The position numbers and the translations under genes were made by a program. 64,000 bases of DNA, from the NCBI GenBank assembly GCA_001801085.1, contig MGWR01000011.1, positions 1-64,000 of the forward strand, read 5' to 3'. Below the pieces are notes generated by a model. The model searched no databases, was not told the DNA's origin, and saw only the letters and a program-made list of their open reading frames with translations. Shown here one piece after another: positions 22,749 to 32,292 of this stretch. Position 1 is the stretch's first letter; the number at the start of each line of letters is the position of its first letter. Origin of the DNA: Gallionellales bacterium GWA2_60_142 (GTDB lineage Bacteria; Pseudomonadota; Gammaproteobacteria; Burkholderiales; Gallionellaceae).

Positions 22749-24596
22749 TCACTCAGCCAACCTGTTACGGATCGCGGCAACGATGCCGTCCGCATCCAGA
22801 CCGCAGTCGGCCAGCATCTGCATATGTTCGCCCTGCTCGATGAAACTGTCCGGCAGGCCGAGCTGCAGCAGCGGCACGGCGAGACCCTGCTGGTGCAGAC
22901 ATTCCGCAACCGCGCTCCCCGCGCCGCCCTGCACCACGTTCTCTTCCACCGTCACCAGCAGCTCGTGTTCGCGCGCCAACTGCATCACCAATTCGGCATC
23001 CAGCGGTTTGACAAAGCGCATATTGGCAACGGTCGCATCCAGCTTTTCGCCCGCCGCCAGCGCGGGTGCGAGCATGGAACCGAACGCGAGAATCGCGACT
23101 CGTTTGCCGCTGCGGCGCAGCTCAGCCTTGCCTACAGGCAAAGCCTGCATCGTTTGATCGACCGCGACACCCGGCCCGCGTCCGCGCGGATAACGCACCG
23201 CGCTCGGCGTATTCAACTGAAAAGCGGTGTACAGCATCTGACGGCATTCGTTCTCGTCGGCCGGCGCCATCACCGTCATGTTCGGGATGCAGCGCAGATA
23301 AGACAGATCGAAGCTGCCCGCATGCGTCGCGCCGTCCGCACCAACCAGTCCGCCGCGATCTATCGCCAGCACGACAGGCAGATTCTGGATCGCGATGTCG
23401 TGGATCAACTGATCGTAGGCGCGCTGCAAGAAAGTCGAGTAGATCGCGATCACCGGCTTGTAGCCGTCGCACGCCAAGCCAGCCGCAAAGGTCAGCGCAT
23501 GCTGCTCGGCGATGCCGACATCGAAATAGCGTTCTGGAAACTTCTCCGCGAACTCGACCATGCCCGAGCCTTCGCACATCGCCGGCGTGATGCCGACCAG
23601 CTTCTCGTCCTGCGCCCCCATATCGCACAGCCAGTCGCCGAACACCTCGGTGTAAGTGGGCTTGTTATTCGGTTGCTGCTGCGCGATGCCGTTGACTGGG
23701 TCGAACTTGGAAACGCCGTGGTACAACGTGCAATCTTCCTCGGCATGCGCGTAGCCTTTGCCCTTCTGCGTGACGACATGCAGGAACTGCGGGCCTTCGA
23801 GCTGGCGGATGTTGCTCAGCGTATCGAGCAGGACATTGATGTCGTGACCGTCGATAGGCCCGATGTAATTGAAGCCGAATTCTTCGAACAGCGTGCCCGG
23901 CGTGACCATACCCTTGACGTGCTCCTCGGCGCGCTTGGCGAATTCCAGCACCGGCGGCATGCCCTTGAGCATCTTCTCGCTACCGCGCCGCATCGCCGCG
24001 TAGAAGCGTCCCGACATCAGCTTCGCGAGGTAGTTGTTCAGCGCGCCGACCGGACGCGAGATCGACATGTCGTTGTCGTTCAGGATCACCAGCAGATTGG
24101 CGTCTATCGCACCGGCGTTGTTCAGCGCCTCGAACGCCATGCCGCCGGTCATCGCACCGTCGCCGATGATCGCCACGGAACGGTTGTCTTTCCCGGCCAG
24201 CCGCGCCGCGACCGCCATGCCCAGCGCGGCGGAGATCGAGGTGCTGGAATGCCCGGTGCCGAAGGTGTCGTAGGGACTCTCCTCGCGCTTGGGGAAGCCG
24301 GCGATGCCGCCGGCCATGCGCAAGCGGCTCATCGCCTCGCGCCGCCCGGTCAGTATCTTGTGCGCGTAGGTCTGGTGGCCGACGTCCCACACCAGTTTAT
24401 CGTCCGGCGTATTGAAAATGTAATGCAGCGCGATAGTCAGCTCGACCGTGCCGAGATTGGAGGACAGATGTCCACCGGTCTTGCTGACCGACTCGACCAG
24501 GAAGGCACGCAGCTCTTCCGCCAGTTGCGGCAATTGCGCGCGATCCAGCTTGCGCAGGTCTTCCGGATCGTTGATGGAATTGAGCAGCGTGGACAT
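22749..24596 (-). CDS. dxs: 1-deoxy-D-xylulose-5-phosphate synthase
   Basis: Thiamine-diphosphate enzyme joining pyruvate and glyceraldehyde 3-phosphate, the first step of the MEP isoprenoid pathway. 615 residues. [19 protein letters not shown] at the N-terminus, the ThDP/Mg motif [18 protein letters not shown], and the transketolase-like pyrimidine-domain [17 protein letters not shown] are intact. It overlaps the ispA stop, so the two isoprenoid genes are coupled. Confidence 0.98.
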   Translation of the reverse strand: MSTLLNSINDPEDLRKLDRAQLPQLAEELRAFLVESVSKTGGHLSSNLGTVELTIALHYIFNTPDDKLVWDVGHQTYAHKILTGRREAMSRLRMAGGIAGFPKREESPYDTFGTGHSSTSISAALGMAVAARLAGKDNRSVAIIGDGAMTGGMAFEALNNAGAIDANLLVILNDNDMSISRPVGALNNYLAKLMSGRFYAAMRRGSEKMLKGMPPVLEFAKRAEEHVKGMVTPGTLFEEFGFNYIGPIDGHDINVLLDTLSNIRQLEGPQFLHVVTQKGKGYAHAEEDCTLYHGVSKFDPVNGIAQQQPNNKPTYTEVFGDWLCDMGAQDEKLVGITPAMCEGSGMVEFAEKFPERYFDVGIAEQHALTFAAGLACDGYKPVIAIYSTFLQRAYDQLIHDIAIQNLPVVLAIDRGGLVGADGATHAGSFDLSYLRCIPNMTVMAPADENECRQMLYTAFQLNTPSAVRYPRGRGPGVAVDQTMQALPVGKAELRRSGKRVAILAFGSMLAPALAAGEKLDATVANMRFVKPLDAELVMQLAREHELLVTVEENVVQGGAGSAVAECLHQQGLAVPLLQLGLPDSFIEQGEHMQMLADCGLDADGIVAAIRNRLAE

Positions 24597-25489
24597 TAAT
24601 ACTTTCTCAACACGATGAAGTCGGCCAGTTCGCGCAGGCGCTGCGCGCCATCGCCGAATCCGGCCAGCGCATCCAGCGCCTCGCGGTGTAGCCGCTGCGC
24701 CATGTCGCGCGCGGGCTCAAGTCCGAGCAGGCTGACATAAGTCGGCTTGTCGTTGTCGGCGTCCTTGCCGGCGGTCTTGCCCAGCGTCGCGGTGTCCGCC
24801 TCGCAGTCGAGCACATCGTCCACGACCTGAAATGCCAGGCCAATCAGCTTGCCGAAGCGGTCCAGTTTTTCCAGTTGCTCCGCATTCAAATGATTTCCAC
24901 ACCGGGCTCCCAGCAGGATCGCCGCGCGGATCAGCGCGCCGGTCTTGTGGATATGCATGTTCTCCAGCTCGGGCAGCGTCAGCGCCTTGCCCACACTATC
25001 CAGATCTATCGCCTGACCGCCCGCCATGCCGCGCGAACCGGAGGCAACCGCGAGCAGCTTGACCATCTCCAGCTGGCGCATCCCTTCGTCGGCAAGCCGA
25101 TGTTCCGCGAGCAACTGGAACGCCAGCGTCTGCAAAGCGTCGCCGACCAGCAGCGCGGTCGCCTCGTCGTATTGCACATGGCAGGTCGGCTTGCCGCGAC
25201 GCAGCACATCATCGTCCATGCAGGGCATGTCGTCGTGTACCAGCGAATAGGCGTGAATCAGCTCGACCGCCGCACCGGCGATCTCGACCCGCGCCGCATC
25301 GGCTCCGGCCAGTTCGCCGGCGGCGAACGCCAGCAGCGGACGCACGCGCTTGCCGCCGTCCAGCACCGCGTAGCGCATCGCCTCGTGCAGCCGCTGCGGC
25401 GCGACATCCGCGCGCGGCAACAGCCCGCGCAGCACGTCTTCGAAGCGGGACTGCCGGGCCGCGACCCAGCTTTGGAAATCGGCATTCAT
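24596..25489 (-). CDS. ispA: Farnesyl diphosphate synthase (polyprenyl synthetase)
   Basis: Condenses isopentenyl diphosphate with allylic diphosphates. 297 residues. The first aspartate-rich motif is in [19 protein letters not shown] and the second in [25 protein letters not shown] binds substrate. The order xseB-ispA-dxs is the standard proteobacterial cluster. One base separates it from xseB. Confidence 0.97.
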   Translation of the reverse strand: MNADFQSWVAARQSRFEDVLRGLLPRADVAPQRLHEAMRYAVLDGGKRVRPLLAFAAGELAGADAARVEIAGAAVELIHAYSLVHDDMPCMDDDVLRRGKPTCHVQYDEATALLVGDALQTLAFQLLAEHRLADEGMRQLEMVKLLAVASGSRGMAGGQAIDLDSVGKALTLPELENMHIHKTGALIRAAILLGARCGNHLNAEQLEKLDRFGKLIGLAFQVVDDVLDCEADTATLGKTAGKDADNDKPTYVSLLGLEPARDMAQRLHREALDALAGFGDGAQRLRELADFIVLRKY

Positions 25490-25490
25490 C

Positions 25491-25733
25491 TCAGTTCGCT
25501 CCGCTCTCGCCGCCTGCGGCGAAATCTTTCAACACGCCGTCTTCCAGCATGCGCACCTGCTGCTGAGCATCCTCCAGCCGGGTGCGGCAGAACGCCAACA
25601 GTTCAGCGCCACGTTTGTACGCCGCCAGCGAATCTTCCAGCGACAGTTTGCCTGCCTCCATGTCGGCGACGATCTGCTCCAGTTCGGCCATTGCCGCCTC
25701 GAAACCCGGTGTTTTCTGCGATTTACCCGCCAT
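25491..25733 (-). CDS. xseB: Exodeoxyribonuclease VII small subunit
   Basis: 80 residues from the ATG at 25733 (MAGKSQKTPGFEAAMAELEQ). The helical ELEQIVADMEAGKLSLEDSL segment and the following YKRGAELLAFCRTRL are diagnostic for XseB. An ATG 13 codons further up is open, but the extension MGKMPSLSLAGTV is atypical. It forms a unit with ispA and dxs. Confidence 0.94.
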   Translation of the reverse strand: MAGKSQKTPGFEAAMAELEQIVADMEAGKLSLEDSLAAYKRGAELLAFCRTRLEDAQQQVRMLEDGVLKDFAAGGESGAN

Positions 25734-25853
25734 GACTGTTCCTGCCAGCGAAAGGGAGGGCATTTTACCCAACGCTGCCGGACAGGGCTAATTTTTGTGC
25801 GCCACAGTGCAAGAGTCGCATCGAAGCAGCCCCAGATAACCCATTAGAACCGA

Positions 25854-25897
25854 ACCCCTCCCAGCCTCCCCCTGATAAGTGGGAGGCTGGGAGGGGT
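25854..25897. repeat. Perfect 17-bp inverted repeat upstream of tal
   Basis: Arms ACCCCTCCCAGCCTCCC and GGGAGGCTGGGAGGGGT are exact complements around the ten-base loop CCTGATAAGT. It lies in the 281-base intergenic space between xseB and tal, in which I see nothing else except the tal ribosome binding site. It resembles the CCCCTCCC-type dispersed intergenic palindromes of many bacteria. Confidence 0.7.
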
Positions 25898-26014
25898 CTT
25901 AGCCGAATGCTCAATCTGCTTTAACCCAAAGGCTCCCAATAAATTTCATCCACCTGAAACACAATTGCCTTACTCTATCCGCATGTGTACCCCCATCCAA
26001 AGGAGGCATCAACC

Positions 26015-26968
26015 ATGACCACGCTGCTAGCCCAACTGAAGTCCATGACTGCCATCGTCGCCGACACCGGCGACATCGAGGCGATCCGCCGTCACCGTCC
26101 GGAGGATGCGACCACCAATCCCTCCCTGCTGCTGAAAGCCGCGTCGCTGCCGGAATACGCACCGCTGATCGAAGATGCCATCGCATGGGCGAAAGCGCAG
26201 AGCAACGACCGCGAACAGCAAGCGCATGATGCGATGGACAAGCTCGCGGTGGATGTCGGCCTCGAAGTGCTGAAGATCGTGCCCGGCCGCATCTCCACCG
26301 AAGTGGATGCGCGCCTATCTTTCGATACGCAAGCAACGCTGGCCAAGGCACGCAAACTGATCCGGTTGTACAACGAAGCGGGCATCGCCAACGAGCGCGT
26401 GCTGATCAAGATCGCCTCCACCTGGGAAGGCATACGCGCCGGCGAAATCCTCGAACACGAAGGCATTCACTGCAACCTCACTCTGATGTTCGGCTTCGCC
26501 CAGGCGCGCGCCTGCGCCGAGGCGGGCGTGACGCTGATCTCGCCTTTCGTCGGCCGCATCTTCGATTGGCAGAAGGCGCGAGAAGGCCGCAGCGACATTC
26601 CCGCAGAAGAAGACATGGGCGTGCTCTCGGTGCGCCGCATCTATGAGTACTACAAGCAACACGGCTACCCGACCACGGTGATGGGCGCATCGTTCCGCAA
26701 CAGCGGCGAGATCATCGCCCTCGCCGGCTGCGACCGCCTAACCATCAGCCCCTCGCTGCTGGAAGAATTGGAACGCAGAGAAGAACCGCTGCCGCGCCGC
26801 CTGCAATACACCGGCACAGTCAAACCGCGCCCCGCCTCGATGACCGAAGCCGAGTTCCGCTGGGAAATGAATCAGGACGCGATGGCCACCGAGAAACTGG
26901 CGGACGGCATCCGCGGCTTCACGGTGGATCAGATCAAACTGGAAAAGACGCTGGCGGAAAAGCTTTAA
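26015..26968 (+). CDS. tal: Transaldolase
   Basis: Pentose phosphate enzyme transferring dihydroxyacetone units. 317 residues from the ATG at 26015, which has AAAGGAGG before it and equals the length of E. coli TalB; an upstream frame start at 25985 would add ten residues. The Schiff-base lysine lies in [13 protein letters not shown], and [11 protein letters not shown] and [12 protein letters not shown] are conserved. It stands alone on the plus strand, next to the restriction-modification island. Confidence 0.96.
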   Translation: MTTLLAQLKSMTAIVADTGDIEAIRRHRPEDATTNPSLLLKAASLPEYAPLIEDAIAWAKAQSNDREQQAHDAMDKLAVDVGLEVLKIVPGRISTEVDARLSFDTQATLAKARKLIRLYNEAGIANERVLIKIASTWEGIRAGEILEHEGIHCNLTLMFGFAQARACAEAGVTLISPFVGRIFDWQKAREGRSDIPAEEDMGVLSVRRIYEYYKQHGYPTTVMGASFRNSGEIIALAGCDRLTISPSLLEELERREEPLPRRLQYTGTVKPRPASMTEAEFRWEMNQDAMATEKLADGIRGFTVDQIKLEKTLAEKL

Positions 26969-27057
26969 AAGGACACGGACGTATTCCGTTCGCGGCGAGC
27001 CTGTTGCCCCTCATAAGTTGGATTGTCGGATATTTTTAATCTCGCTACCCGAATGCA

Positions 27058-27084
27058 GCGATAGCGCCAAGTAGGCGCTATCGC
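27058..27084. repeat. 11-bp inverted repeat between tal and hsdR
   Basis: GCGATAGCGCC and GGCGCTATCGC around AAGTA. There is no U run on either side, so a terminator function is doubtful. The rest of the 247-base gap between tal and the end of hsdR holds nothing I recognise. Confidence 0.5.
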
Positions 27085-27215
27085 CCAAAGGAGATATTGG
27101 GAATCACGTTTCACGCTTATCGAGTGACTGCATCACGCTACAAACAGGAAGATCAATCCTGCAAAATGGGCACTCAATGATTAACAACTCGCAAGAGTTT
27201 GATACCAAGCCAATT

Positions 27216-30200
27216 TCATTTATTGGCATCACGTACCGTCACCTCAAAATCATCACAGAGCTTATCAACCAAGTCTTCGGTTTCCTTAAAGAAATAATCT
27301 CCAACAGCCTGGCGATTGAGCGCCTTGTAACGGCGGAATATCTTCGCAAAGTCATCGTAAATCTCATCCTCTGACACATGCGACTTGATCTTTACAATCA
27401 GTCGCTCACCCTCAGTGGCGTTACGCACGTGCTGAAAAAATTCTTGAATTTTGGCGTCGAACTCCTGGATCAGCGTTCCCGTCAGAGCTTCATGCTCGTT
27501 CCGCGCGGCGATGATTTCGAGAATATCGAATTGGTAACCTCCGCCGGGCGGCTTACCCTCAGCCACTTTGAGTGGCTTCTTTTTTGTTTCAGTCGGGGTA
27601 TAAGCTGCGACTTCAATAATCCCGATCTGGTTATCGAAATACACCTCAATCGGGTCTTTCACATCCTCGCTGCGATGCATCATGTTGTAGAGCGTATTGA
27701 ACTTGCGCCAGAAAAATAGCAGGCCGGGTTCGCTATATTTCGCATCCAGATCGATCACATACTCGATGCGATTGAGGATCGTAAAATACTGGGCGACCTT
27801 GGCTTTGGTGTCGGCAGTGCGCTGAGGGTTGGCATCGATGTACTTCTTCAAACTGCTTTCAAAATCCAGAAAGCTTTCCGGTGCGTCTCGCTTCACGCGG
27901 TCCTTGTAGATCGCCATGAATACGTCGAAGAACTTATCGTAAGTATCCGATTTTTTCAGATCGGCCAGCAGAATATCCAGCACCTTCTTGTCGCCAAACG
28001 GATCGAAGTCGCTCACCACCACATCGGAGTAATGCTCGAACGCATCTTTGATGTTTTGCACGTTCACATTGTTGTAGGAGAAATCCACGATCTTGCAGTC
28101 GTTCTTGTGTTTGGCCGTGCGGTTGACGCGGGAAATGGTTTGAATGGCGCTGATACCCGTGATCTCCTTGTCCAGAAACAAGGTGTGCAATTTTTTCTCA
28201 TCGAAACCGGTTTGCAGCTTGGCCACCACGATCATCAGGCCGTTATTGTTGGGGCGCGCAAAATTCTCCAGTACTTTTTCCTCCGACAGGCCACCATTCA
28301 TCCCCGATGCGCTCTGCTCGTCCTGATTGCTCGAATACACCACATGAATGGGCGCGTCGGCATATTTCGCATACTTGGGTTCTTGCACCAACACATTGAA
28401 GTGTTTGGTCACAGCTTGCTGGTAGGCAATCGCAGCCTTGATGGAATAAACCGCCAGCATCGCCTTGCCCGTGCCGCGAATCTGGCGATACACATCTTTC
28501 ACCAATAAATCTGCCACGTATTTGGCGATGGCGTCGATGCGCTCGCGATTCTCATAAACCTGCTTTTTCTGCGCGTCCTTGTATTCCTTCTCGGTGAAGC
28601 CTTCCAGCGGGTTGCTGGGCAAGTCGAACAACATTTTGGAAGCCACAGGCACAATGTTTTTTAGCGGGTTCAGGATAAATCCGTCTTCAATCGCCTCTTT
28701 CATGGTGTAGCTATCAAAAGGCCGCCACAGCTTCTCGCTTTCGGCATAGCCGCTGAATTCACCGAAACGCGCCAGCGTATGATCATCCGGGGTGGCGGTA
28801 AAACCGACAATCAGATTCTTCTTGGTGTGGGCTGCGGCATACGCGGCATTGTCAAACGGGCTTTGCAGCTCGTCGAATATGCTTACCATATCCTCGTGCT
28901 GGTCGCCGCTGTTGGAGCGGTGTATCTCGTCGATCAGGAACGCGATGCGCATATTGGCGAGCTTCTTGAGTACGTCTGCATCCAGCATCTCGCGCACCGC
29001 GCCGAATTTCTGCAAGTTCACGATCACCAACCGGGTATCGGAGGCCAGCGCCTCCTGAAAGGATTTCTTGTCCTTCGCCTCCATGACCATGCGGTTATCG
29101 ATGTTCATGTTCAGCATCAACGAATCGATCTGTCCGCGCAGTTGCAACCTGTCAACAACGATCATGATCTTGTCGTAAACATATTCGCCATTGCGCCGCA
29201 GGTCTTTCAACTGCAAGGCAGACCAGCCGATGATGTTTGATTTGCCGAACCCCGCCGCGTACTGCATCAGCAGGGAATACACGTTTTTGTTATTGGAATA
29301 GGCTTTGCGCTTTTCCAGCAGCTCTTTTTTCTTGGCTTCGCCTACGCCCGCCAGTTGCTTCTCCAGCAGCTTTTCAAAGTAATCGGGCTCCTGCTCATGC
29401 ACCAGAAACTCATCGATCTTAGACATGATCTTGTCGGTGCCAAATTTCTGCTTGGGGCGCGGTGAGATCAAATGACCGGTTTCATTCTTGACCTCTTTCA
29501 CACCCTTGATGACAACCACATCGCGCTCGATGAAGTTGTAATACAGAATCTCTTTTTCGATGTAAAACTTGCCATACAGCGCGGAGAACAGCTCTTTCAG
29601 CTTTGCCTGCTTATTATTTTCCGGCTTGTCGGCATCGGGCTTCAGCAGCGGATAAGGCTTGAACACGCCGTGAGCTTTTTTCTCGATCTCTTCGCGGTCG
29701 AACTTACCCTCGCGGCAGGTTGCTAAAATCTCGTCGAAATAATCCGCGATAGTGCGGATCACAAAGGTCTCGCCGATATCGGTGGTGGTGATATGAATCG
29801 CCTTCTCGAAAATCTTCAAGAAGTCCTTGCGATACCCCAGTTTTTCGCCGTCGCTCAGCATGGCGTTGTTGTCGATATGCTGGTGATAGACCTTCACCGC
29901 TTCGAAGTAATCCTTGATGACCTTGCCACGGCCATTCTTGCTGGCGCTCTGGTTGGTGTAATTGGACTTTAATTCGCTGTAGCCCAGATAAATGCCGTTC
30001 ACAAACAGCACCACATCCGGGCGGAAAGAAAACACCTGCTTGCCCTGAAAACTGTATTTATACGGCAGCTCCTGCACCACGGAGAAGATGTTCTCGTCGA
30101 ACAGCGCATTGTCGTGAATCACGCTGTCGCTGGTGTAAAACAGATGCAGCTTGATGCCCTGCAAGTTAATGGACTTGTTGGCATTGATGAACAAAGCCAT

Positions 30201-30452
30201 GTTGCGGCTGCTGGCGATACGCTCCTGGATCAGCGCGATCAGTTCTTGCAGCAACAGCTTTGCATCGCCGTGGTATTTCTTCAGCAGGGCCTCATAAGGC
30301 TTTTTATTCAGCTCGGTGTCCGAGATAAACGCCTGCAAGTCTTCCTCGATAATCAGCACTTGCGTGACGGTGTTGGCTTTGACTTCCTTATAGCCCAGCC
30401 CATCCCGAAAAAACGGAATCAGGAATTTATCTTGCAGGTGCAGTTCGTTCAT
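27216..30452 (-). CDS. hsdR: Type I restriction enzyme, R (endonuclease/translocase) subunit
   Basis: ATP-driven DNA translocase and nuclease of a type I restriction system. 1078 residues. The N-terminal nuclease domain has a PD-ExK arrangement (SFRPDVVLF near residue 146 and YSELKSN near 161). Superfamily 2 helicase motifs follow: a Walker A-like AAGFGKSNIIGWSA near 398, the DEAH-box variant LIDEIHRSN near 507, and VGFTATPDDHT. The C-terminal part binds the methylase complex. The ATG overlaps the end of the GxxExxY gene as ATGA. It is the last gene of the hsd operon, which looks AT-richer than its surroundings. Confidence 0.95.
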   Translation of the reverse strand: MNELHLQDKFLIPFFRDGLGYKEVKANTVTQVLIIEEDLQAFISDTELNKKPYEALLKKYHGDAKLLLQELIALIQERIASSRNMALFINANKSINLQGIKLHLFYTSDSVIHDNALFDENIFSVVQELPYKYSFQGKQVFSFRPDVVLFVNGIYLGYSELKSNYTNQSASKNGRGKVIKDYFEAVKVYHQHIDNNAMLSDGEKLGYRKDFLKIFEKAIHITTTDIGETFVIRTIADYFDEILATCREGKFDREEIEKKAHGVFKPYPLLKPDADKPENNKQAKLKELFSALYGKFYIEKEILYYNFIERDVVVIKGVKEVKNETGHLISPRPKQKFGTDKIMSKIDEFLVHEQEPDYFEKLLEKQLAGVGEAKKKELLEKRKAYSNNKNVYSLLMQYAAGFGKSNIIGWSALQLKDLRRNGEYVYDKIMIVVDRLQLRGQIDSLMLNMNIDNRMVMEAKDKKSFQEALASDTRLVIVNLQKFGAVREMLDADVLKKLANMRIAFLIDEIHRSNSGDQHEDMVSIFDELQSPFDNAAYAAAHTKKNLIVGFTATPDDHTLARFGEFSGYAESEKLWRPFDSYTMKEAIEDGFILNPLKNIVPVASKMLFDLPSNPLEGFTEKEYKDAQKKQVYENRERIDAIAKYVADLLVKDVYRQIRGTGKAMLAVYSIKAAIAYQQAVTKHFNVLVQEPKYAKYADAPIHVVYSSNQDEQSASGMNGGLSEEKVLENFARPNNNGLMIVVAKLQTGFDEKKLHTLFLDKEITGISAIQTISRVNRTAKHKNDCKIVDFSYNNVNVQNIKDAFEHYSDVVVSDFDPFGDKKVLDILLADLKKSDTYDKFFDVFMAIYKDRVKRDAPESFLDFESSLKKYIDANPQRTADTKAKVAQYFTILNRIEYVIDLDAKYSEPGLLFFWRKFNTLYNMMHRSEDVKDPIEVYFDNQIGIIEVAAYTPTETKKKPLKVAEGKPPGGGYQFDILEIIAARNEHEALTGTLIQEFDAKIQEFFQHVRNATEGERLIVKIKSHVSEDEIYDDFAKIFRRYKALNRQAVGDYFFKETEDLVDKLCDDFEVTVRDANK

Positions 30453-30874
30453 GATTGAGGTCGGTTCACGCGGAGGCGCGGAGACGCGGAGGATGGAAGT
30501 TTGTTGACGATGCGCTGGAGGCCTTCCTTAAGCGTCGCGGCTCCAAAGTTGATGAGCAAACCAACGGAAAGGTTCATCAAACGAAGATAGGTGAGAAGTT
30601 GTTTGCTGTGGACGGGGGCGAGTTTCTCCACAGACTTGAGCTCCACGAGCACACGGTTTTCAACGAGGAGGTCTATGCGGAACCCTTCCTCAAAAACCAT
30701 CCCATCGTATTCAAAGCAAATAGCCTTTTGCCGCTCGACTTGAAATCCCCGCTGTTCGAGTACCCGAGCCAACACCACCTCATAGACAGACTCCAACAAC
30801 CCCGGCCCCAGTTCCATATGAATCTTCACCGAGGTATCGACGATTGCTCCTGTAATTTCATCCAGTTCTTTCAA
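30449..30874 (-). CDS. GxxExxY protein (PD-(D/E)xK nuclease-like)
   Basis: 141 residues. The name-giving motif is G25-x-x-E28-x-x-Y31 in GPGLLESVY, followed by a nuclease-like core with D68 and E78-x-K80 (GFRIDLLVENRVLVELKS). The family is uncharacterised; the fold suggests DNA cleavage or binding. The start is TTG at 30874, with GGAGGA six bases upstream at 30881-30886, inside an inverted repeat. The last residues (SASPRLRV) are read through the opposite copy of that repeat, and the TGA overlaps the hsdR ATG. It appears to be a cassette inserted in the hsd operon. Confidence 0.85.
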   Translation of the reverse strand: MKELDEITGAIVDTSVKIHMELGPGLLESVYEVVLARVLEQRGFQVERQKAICFEYDGMVFEEGFRIDLLVENRVLVELKSVEKLAPVHSKQLLTYLRLMNLSVGLLINFGAATLKEGLQRIVNKLPSSASPRLRVNRPQS

Positions 30875-30909
30875 TGTTTTTCCTCCGCGATCTCCGCGAC
30901 TCCGCGTGA
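30466..30909. mobile_element. Putative GxxExxY cassette bounded by inverted repeats
   Basis: Left repeat 30466-30493 and right repeat 30881-30909 are inverted copies of a 28-29 base sequence built of CCGCG and CTCCGCG units. They differ by one inserted base and one substitution. The inner end of the right copy supplies the GGAGGA ribosome binding site of the enclosed gene. I see no target duplication and no transposase, so movement would need a trans-acting enzyme or recombination. That it is mobile is inference; the repeats and their symmetry are read directly. Confidence 0.55.
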
Positions 30910-30963
30910 GACAAAAGTATCCGCGTCAATCAACTCCCCGCTCAGCAGCTTAGTCGTTGCCAT
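30871..30963 (-). CDS. 30-residue open frame, possibly the remnant of an interrupted hsd-operon gene
   Basis: The ATG at 30963 lies three bases after the stop of the upstream AlbA/ATPase gene and opens a 30-codon frame, MATTKLLSGELIDADTFVSR and ten more residues. The last 12 codons are inverted-repeat sequence and the few bases after it. It ends TGA overlapping the TTG start of the GxxExxY gene. The first 18 residues look like the start of a normal protein cut off by the cassette. It may alternatively be a leader peptide for coupling. I cannot assign a family. Confidence 0.4.
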   Translation of the reverse strand: MATTKLLSGELIDADTFVSRGVAEIAEEKH

Positions 30964-30966
30964 GTT

Positions 30967-32292
30967 TTATAAAACCTCTGGCTTGACGGTAATATAGCGC
31001 TGCTTGGGGCTTTTAGGCTTATCCGGGAAAGTGAGCTCTAATTTGCCGGAGTCAATGAGAGGCTGTAAAAACGTTTTGCGAAAATACGTGCGATGACTCA
31101 AGCCTAGATATTGCATCATTTCGCTGACCGAACGCGGAGTTGCACAAAATCGTAACAATTTGTCAGCTTGGTCACTAGCTTGGTCACTAGCTTGGTCACT
31201 AGCTTGGTCAAACCCCTCCGCATAAGGCAACACCAGCCGAATAAAGTTGGGGGTGAAATGGTAAATGCTGCGCGGGTAATACTCCAGAATTCGCGGTACA
31301 CCCGAGCCGAGCTGCTCAACCATGTCCAGATCCCGAAACACGCGCATGAGCTCCTTGTTTTGCGGAACCGAATAGCCCATGAAGAATTCTTCTTCATCGA
31401 ACCCGGCAGGCAGTCCACCGGCAGAGGTAATCTCCAGGCGGTCAGAAAACAGCTCGAACTTTGGCGGCACTTCATTGCTGTAATTGTTGTGGATGATGGC
31501 GTTGATAACCGCCTCGCGCAGCGCCACCGGGTTCAACAGTTTGCGCTGTTCGCGCATCCCCGGCGTAATGCGCGCAAAGGTTTTGTTCTCGACCTTGAGC
31601 TTTTCCAGCACCGCCTTGGTGGCCTTTACCAGCGAGCAATAGCCGTACTCTTCGTTTTCGACCAGATTCACCCTGTCGGCGCCCGCATACTTGGCAACCT
31701 TGATCGACAGCCCGTTTACGTCCGAGAGCAAATACGCGGCGTAATTGTATGCGTTGTCCTCGGTGAGCAACTCCAGATTGTGCGCGAACTGCTCATTCAG
31801 TTTTAACGGTGTTTCGTTGTAATAGATTTTTAACTGCTCGAAGCTCAGCGTCTGTTTGCGCGACTTGATGGTGCCGATGGAATTGCGGATTCTGCGCCCG
31901 AACAAATCCTCGATCATCCTGACCGGCATAGGCTCAGAGGCGCTGCCGATGCGGATGTAGCAGCCCTTGGCGGACATGCCCATTCTGGAAAGGTAATACG
32001 GCTTCTCGGAACCGCTGGCCACCGTGATCTTGACGATCTTCTTTCCATCGCGAGTTTCGGCAATCACGTCGAACAGCCCCATGGTCGATGGGCTGATATT
32101 GTTCTTGATGCGATCCTTGATTTTCAGTTGCAGCGCATCGGCATCCTCAACGCCGATGGTCGCTTGAGATTGATCGTCGATGCCGATATAAATCACCCCA
32201 CCATCCCGATAATTGAGGAAAGCGACCACCTCCTTTTCCAGAAAGTCGGTCAGTTCGCGCTTGAGTTCGATACGGTTGGATTCCTGCATCAC
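30967..32292 (-). CDS. AlbA_2/Schlafen-type ATP-binding regulator linked to the hsd operon
   Basis: 441 residues. An N-terminal AlbA_2 DNA-binding domain spans about residues 1-115 (ESNRIELKRELTDFLEKEVV, GGVIYIGIDD). A GHKL-type ATPase region follows (LREAVINAIIHNNYS, DRLEITSAGGLP, MVEQLGSGVPRIL), then a C-terminal winged-helix-like segment. This architecture is annotated as RecG-like or transcriptional regulator and often lies in type I restriction operons. Residues near 365-378 are four SDQA units from a 12-bp DNA repeat. The ATG overlaps hsdS by four bases. Confidence 0.82.
   Translation of the reverse strand: MMQESNRIELKRELTDFLEKEVVAFLNYRDGGVIYIGIDDQSQATIGVEDADALQLKIKDRIKNNISPSTMGLFDVIAETRDGKKIVKITVASGSEKPYYLSRMGMSAKGCYIRIGSASEPMPVRMIEDLFGRRIRNSIGTIKSRKQTLSFEQLKIYYNETPLKLNEQFAHNLELLTEDNAYNYAAYLLSDVNGLSIKVAKYAGADRVNLVENEEYGYCSLVKATKAVLEKLKVENKTFARITPGMREQRKLLNPVALREAVINAIIHNNYSNEVPPKFELFSDRLEITSAGGLPAGFDEEEFFMGYSVPQNKELMRVFRDLDMVEQLGSGVPRILEYYPRSIYHFTPNFIRLVLPYAEGFDQASDQASDQASDQADKLLRFCATPRSVSEMMQYLGLSHRTYFRKTFLQPLIDSGKLELTFPDKPKSPKQRYITVKPEVL
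31165..31210. repeat. 12-bp tandem repeat, nearly four copies, inside the AlbA/ATPase gene
   Basis: AGCTTGGTCACT repeats with exact 12-base spacing at 31165, 31177, 31189 and (partial) 31201. Being a multiple of three, it encodes a run of SDQA units without shifting frame. Copy-number change would lengthen or shorten the linker before the C-terminal domain. Confidence 0.9.

Noticed and set aside
27058-27084. Terminator downstream of hsdR or tal
   Set aside because: A good hairpin but without a U run on either strand; kept only as an inverted repeat.
31165-31210. CRISPR-like array
   Set aside because: The units are 12 bases long, without spacers, and inside a coding frame.
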